Assembly (NCBI GenBank): GCA_001953115.1
Contig: LSSL01000557.1
Span: forward strand, 8,812 to 36,003
Direction: 5' to 3'
Length of the DNA stretch: 27,192 nucleotides
Source of the DNA: Smittium mucronatum
Taxonomy: Eukaryota; Kickxellomycota; Harpellomycetes; Harpellales; Legeriomycetaceae
Part shown: piece after piece, positions 24,224 to 27,192 of the stretch
Layout: the number at the start of each line of letters is the position of its first letter
Position numbering within the stretch: the first letter of the stretch is position 1
The notes under the pieces: generated by a model
What the model saw: only the letters and a program-made list of their open reading frames with translations
Told to the model about the DNA's origin: nothing
Databases searched by the model: none
Made by a program: the position numbers and the translations under genes

Positions 24224-25210
24224 AATAGGCTCCAATTGATTATATGAAATATAATAATCATCATCAATAATTAATCGGTATTCATAAAGGATCTCAGCAT
24301 ATTCGATATTACGCTTTCATTCAACTTCCTAATATAAAATAGTGAATTAAACCTTGAGAAAACTAAAGCTATCCTGCTTATTTTTAATCAAAAATGATTA
24401 TATGAAATATTTGGTTGGTGATAATTACATATATGTCCATGTGAGTTTAGGATTTTTCACAAATATATATTTAGATAAAATTCCTTTATAATAAACCAAA
24501 GAAAAAAATAAACATAAAAAAAGACCTAAATTACTATATTTATATTAGAAATAGGCTAAAAAAGAAAATTCAATTTTTCTATTATTATACATCATCATTA
24601 TAGAACCATTATTAATTTACCTGAAAGCTCATTAAAGGAATAGATTTAAATTCTAACCCAGTAAAAATTTTGGAGTACGATGATGACCTATTAGCTGCTT
24701 TAAAAATTGAAACTGACAAGCAAACTTTACATACAGCCTTAGAACATCACTTAATGGACTCTAATGAAAAAATTAATATTGAAAAAATAATATGAATAAA
24801 AATAGGGAACATGGAATCGAATTCCAGCAAAATCTACAGAATAAATTACTCAAATAATTTAAATACTTGGGAATATGCTTTAAACCCAATGGAATAAACA
24901 TCAACACAACTTAATATAACACTGCTACCAACAATAATTTTTTTTTGAAATTTGAAAAAACAGAACTCTGTCCATTAAGGGGAGATTCATGTTAACCAAC
25001 ACTTTCCTTTTATCTAAAATTTGTTACTTTGCTCATGTATTACCATTCGATGGAAGCTTTTATACGAGAATAAAATAACACATTAGAGTCTTACTGTAGA
25101 AAAATAAATATTTTAAAGTGTCGATTTACATGCTATAACTGCACCCTTATTTTGTAATTATGGTTCTACTAAGCTTTGAAGCTCAATCAGTACTTTATCT
25201 GTTAAGTGTT
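24224..25210 (+). pseudogene. Non-LTR (LINE, L1/Tad-like) reverse transcriptase relic
   Basis: Motifs occur in the family order but in alternating frames. 24224-24333 gives NRLQLI, then SVFIKDLSIFDITL (family: anchor N-R-L, then Q-x-G-F-I-x-x-R-S-I-x-D-N). 24573-24632 gives LLYIIIIIEPLLIYLKAH (family P-L-L-Y-x-x-x-x-E-P-L). 24625-24795 gives LIKGIDLNSN, then KILEYDDDLLAAL, where Y-D-D-D stands at the catalytic Y-A-D-D box. 24861-24911 gives KYLGICFKPNGINI. 24983-25078 gives RFMLTNTFLLSKICYFAHVL (family L-S-L-x-G-R-x-L-L-x-N-x-x-x-L-S-K-x-x-Y-x-x-x-x-L-P). 25091-25210 gives the thumb-like FEAQSVLYLL. Stops and at least three frame changes within about 0.5 kb make it non-functional. Confidence 0.82.
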
Positions 25211-25404
25211 TAAGTGATCTGCTAAAAAATAAAGATAAAAAATGTACTAACCTGGTAATTTCTAAAATTTGTGGTTTAAAACTCCATTTAGAAAAAAAAA
25301 ATACTAGATATACTTCATCATAGGGCCAATATTGGTTAAAATCAAAGGGATCAATAAAATTTCTCCATTATGGAAAAAATTTATAAGTATATATAGGAGA
25401 AATC

Positions 25405-25785
25405 ATGAGATTTATCATAAACATAATTAACAAACGGAAACTCTACAAAATTGATAATATCAGCAATAAATATATATATAAATATGTAAATGTGAATTTG
25501 AACCAATCAGACTATAATTGGGTGAAAGCAAACTTGGAGCTAACATTAGGCCATTTTTTAAGTAAATTTAATCTTATTGGAACTATAAATTTCCACATAT
25601 ACTATGTGGTCAGTATCAATGATAGACAAATAATCTTCAGCATAATTAAAAGTCAAAACATAAATATTTTTGGAGAAAAATTTCAGAAACATATATTCCT
25701 ATCAAATTATACACCCTTAGGCAAACATCAAATAGATAAAACCACCAGTTTTCAAAAAAGAAAAAAAAATGAAATACACAAATAA
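25405..25785 (+). pseudogene. 126-codon open frame downstream of the LINE reverse transcriptase, unrecognised
   Basis: This is the longest uninterrupted frame outside fimbrin. It begins ATG AGA TTT and contains NQSDYNWVKANLELTLGHFL, then INDRQIIFSIIK, and ends in a Lys-rich tail at a TAA. I recognise no domain. Its position about 0.2 kb after the thumb-like segment, on the same strand, suggests the C-terminal part of the LINE polyprotein rather than a separate gene. An independent small gene cannot be excluded. Confidence 0.35.
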
Positions 25786-27160
25786 CGGAGAAAAAAAACC
25801 ACACTAAATGGAAAAAATTGTACATCGATCCATCGAGTCAGATTTATTTTCAATAGAGTTAAATACAAAGTCTGCCAATTTAGCAAAAAATGATGAGCCA
25901 TCTATATCTAATGTGCCATAATGAATTAATAACGGAAAAAAAATCGAATATTTACTGGAGGGGGATCTAGAATACAGTTCATAGGCATATTTTTTGCGGC
26001 CATAAAATTTAAATTATAATTCGCATATATTAGGAATGAGCTAAAATTAAATAATATTGTAAAATGATTGAAGGATTGATTAAAGAACCCCAATCAAACG
26101 ATACACGAAAAATAGGTGAAATTAAATTAAAGGCTATTTTTATCCAATTAGAAAGATATAAAAAAAATTTAAAAAAATTTATATCTTCAGTCACTGGCTA
26201 TATATGATATACATATATCAACGATAAATATTTCAAACCCCAACAAAAATTTATCGCATATGGCACTATTTAATAGGCTAAAAATCATGCTTAGTGAAAT
26301 ATAAAAAACACTTAGTACACATAATAAGTAGTCATCCAAACAGATTACACCTTTCCGAAATGTAATTGGCTTTTCAAAACTCAAGAACATATAAATACGG
26401 AAGCTTATGCACGTTGTAATGGATAAGCTTTTCAAATTGTTTCCTTTCCTAATTTTCATGGTTTAACTAATATTCCCAGTTTATCTTTTTATTATAAAAT
26501 CTTATTCAATTAAACCTGATCATTACACTTAGAGAAAAAAAATTAAAACTTATATGAAACTAAAATCATATTATAGGAAAGCTGGGAAAAAATCGTAAAC
26601 AAATTTTTCATGATGAAACCAGGTGGATTAATAAAGTTTTGCTCTAGATATTAACTCATATCACCCTTTTAATCTCTTAAAATTTTAATAATTACAGTTT
26701 TTATTGCAAACAGTTTCTACTAAATAAATCAAAAAAAAGTATACATATGTTTTTGACCTAAACCAGGAAATATACAGGCAACATAATCCAACAGTTGTAT
26801 CTAGCATGAAAAAATTTTTTTTTTTTGTTTGATGGCTATTAACGCTCTAAAAATAATAGAATTATCCAAGAATAAAATAACTTATTCTTTTAGATGTAAA
26901 AAAAATACTGGATCATTTGTGTTGATTTTTAAGATAGAATCAACATTTTTTTATTGTAATATCGATTTCATGGAAATATTATTGAATATTTGAAAAATTC
27001 CACTGGATAATAATTTAATATTTTTATCCAATACTAGCATTTAAAAAAGTGTATCACAATCACATAGGGATCAAATAAACCAAAAAAAAAAAATTCGCAT
27101 CTACATGAATATCATATCCATATACAGCAATACACACACAAAAAAAATTATTATCATAAT
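25786..27160. other. A+T-rich distal region, no supported gene
   Basis: A 37-codon frame at 25808-25921 (starts MEKIVHRSIESDLFSIEL) has a less extreme composition and may be a LINE 3' remnant or chance. A small inverted repeat, TGTTGATT...AATCAACA, lies around 26919-26944. Nothing else is recognisable. Confidence 0.35.
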
Positions 27161-27192
27161 AATACTAATACTAATACTAATACTAATACTAA
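27161..27192. repeat. (AATACT)n hexamer microsatellite at the window end
   Basis: There are about 5.3 perfect tandem AATACT units running off the end of the window. The complementary strand reads (TTAGTA)n. It may continue beyond the window. Confidence 0.95.

Noticed and set aside
27161..27192. Chromosome-end telomere
   Set aside because: The strand orientation is wrong for a right-hand end, and only about five units are visible.
4380..27192. Mitochondrial or other organellar DNA because of the extreme A+T content
   Set aside because: No rRNA, tRNA or respiratory genes are seen. The region contains LINE and MULE relics and is contiguous with a nuclear spliced gene.
1..27192. CRISPR array or bacterial operon structure
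   Set aside because: There are no spaced direct repeats of CRISPR type, no Shine-Dalgarno-led gene clusters, and the only gene is eukaryotic.

Overview
The window looks like nuclear DNA from an A+T-rich eukaryote, most likely a fungus. Its only intact gene encodes fimbrin/plastin, with two degenerate EF-hands and four calponin-homology domains. This gene is Sac6-like in length and sequence and is split by one intron. I cannot name the genus. Organellar or bacterial origin is unlikely: the gene has a spliceosomal intron, uses the standard code, and the surroundings hold decayed eukaryotic transposons (LINE and MULE).

Layout: (1) Positions 1-4288 form a moderately A+T-rich block carrying fimbrin (928-2980, 634 aa, one intron at 1436-1583). 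The block is bracketed by inverted copies of a repeat of about 130 bp (1-~130 and ~4155-4288), 43 bp of which match perfectly. (2) From about 4380 the composition shifts abruptly to very A+T-rich DNA with no credible genes, running to about 9480. (3) Two inverted-repeat elements abut each other: an older one at 9485-10040 with diverged arms, and a striking one at 10041-11573 whose arms share a 283-bp stretch that I read as perfectly identical around an 843-bp non-coding spacer. (4) A second desert runs from 11574 to about 18600. (5) A relic of a Mutator-like (MULE) transposase lies at 18620-18936, with possible further fragments to about 19650. (6) Another desert follows to about 21100. (7) Short remnant ORFs at 21120-22200 lead into a decayed LINE-type retrotransposon. 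Its APE-like endonuclease is at about 22741-23112 and its reverse transcriptase at about 24224-25210, with a 126-codon open frame at 25405-25785 downstream. (8) The window ends in A+T-rich DNA and a TAATAC hexamer microsatellite.

The window therefore shows one housekeeping actin-bundling gene beside a graveyard of transposons. The non-coding inverted-repeat elements have no transposase of their own. The MULE relic is a candidate member of the kind of family that mobilises such elements, but it carries Asn where two catalytic Asp residues are expected. The most unusual feature is the near-perfect long inverted repeat at 10041-11573, with a reiterated TTGACCTACT-like motif about every 16 bp at its ends, set in otherwise heavily decayed sequence.
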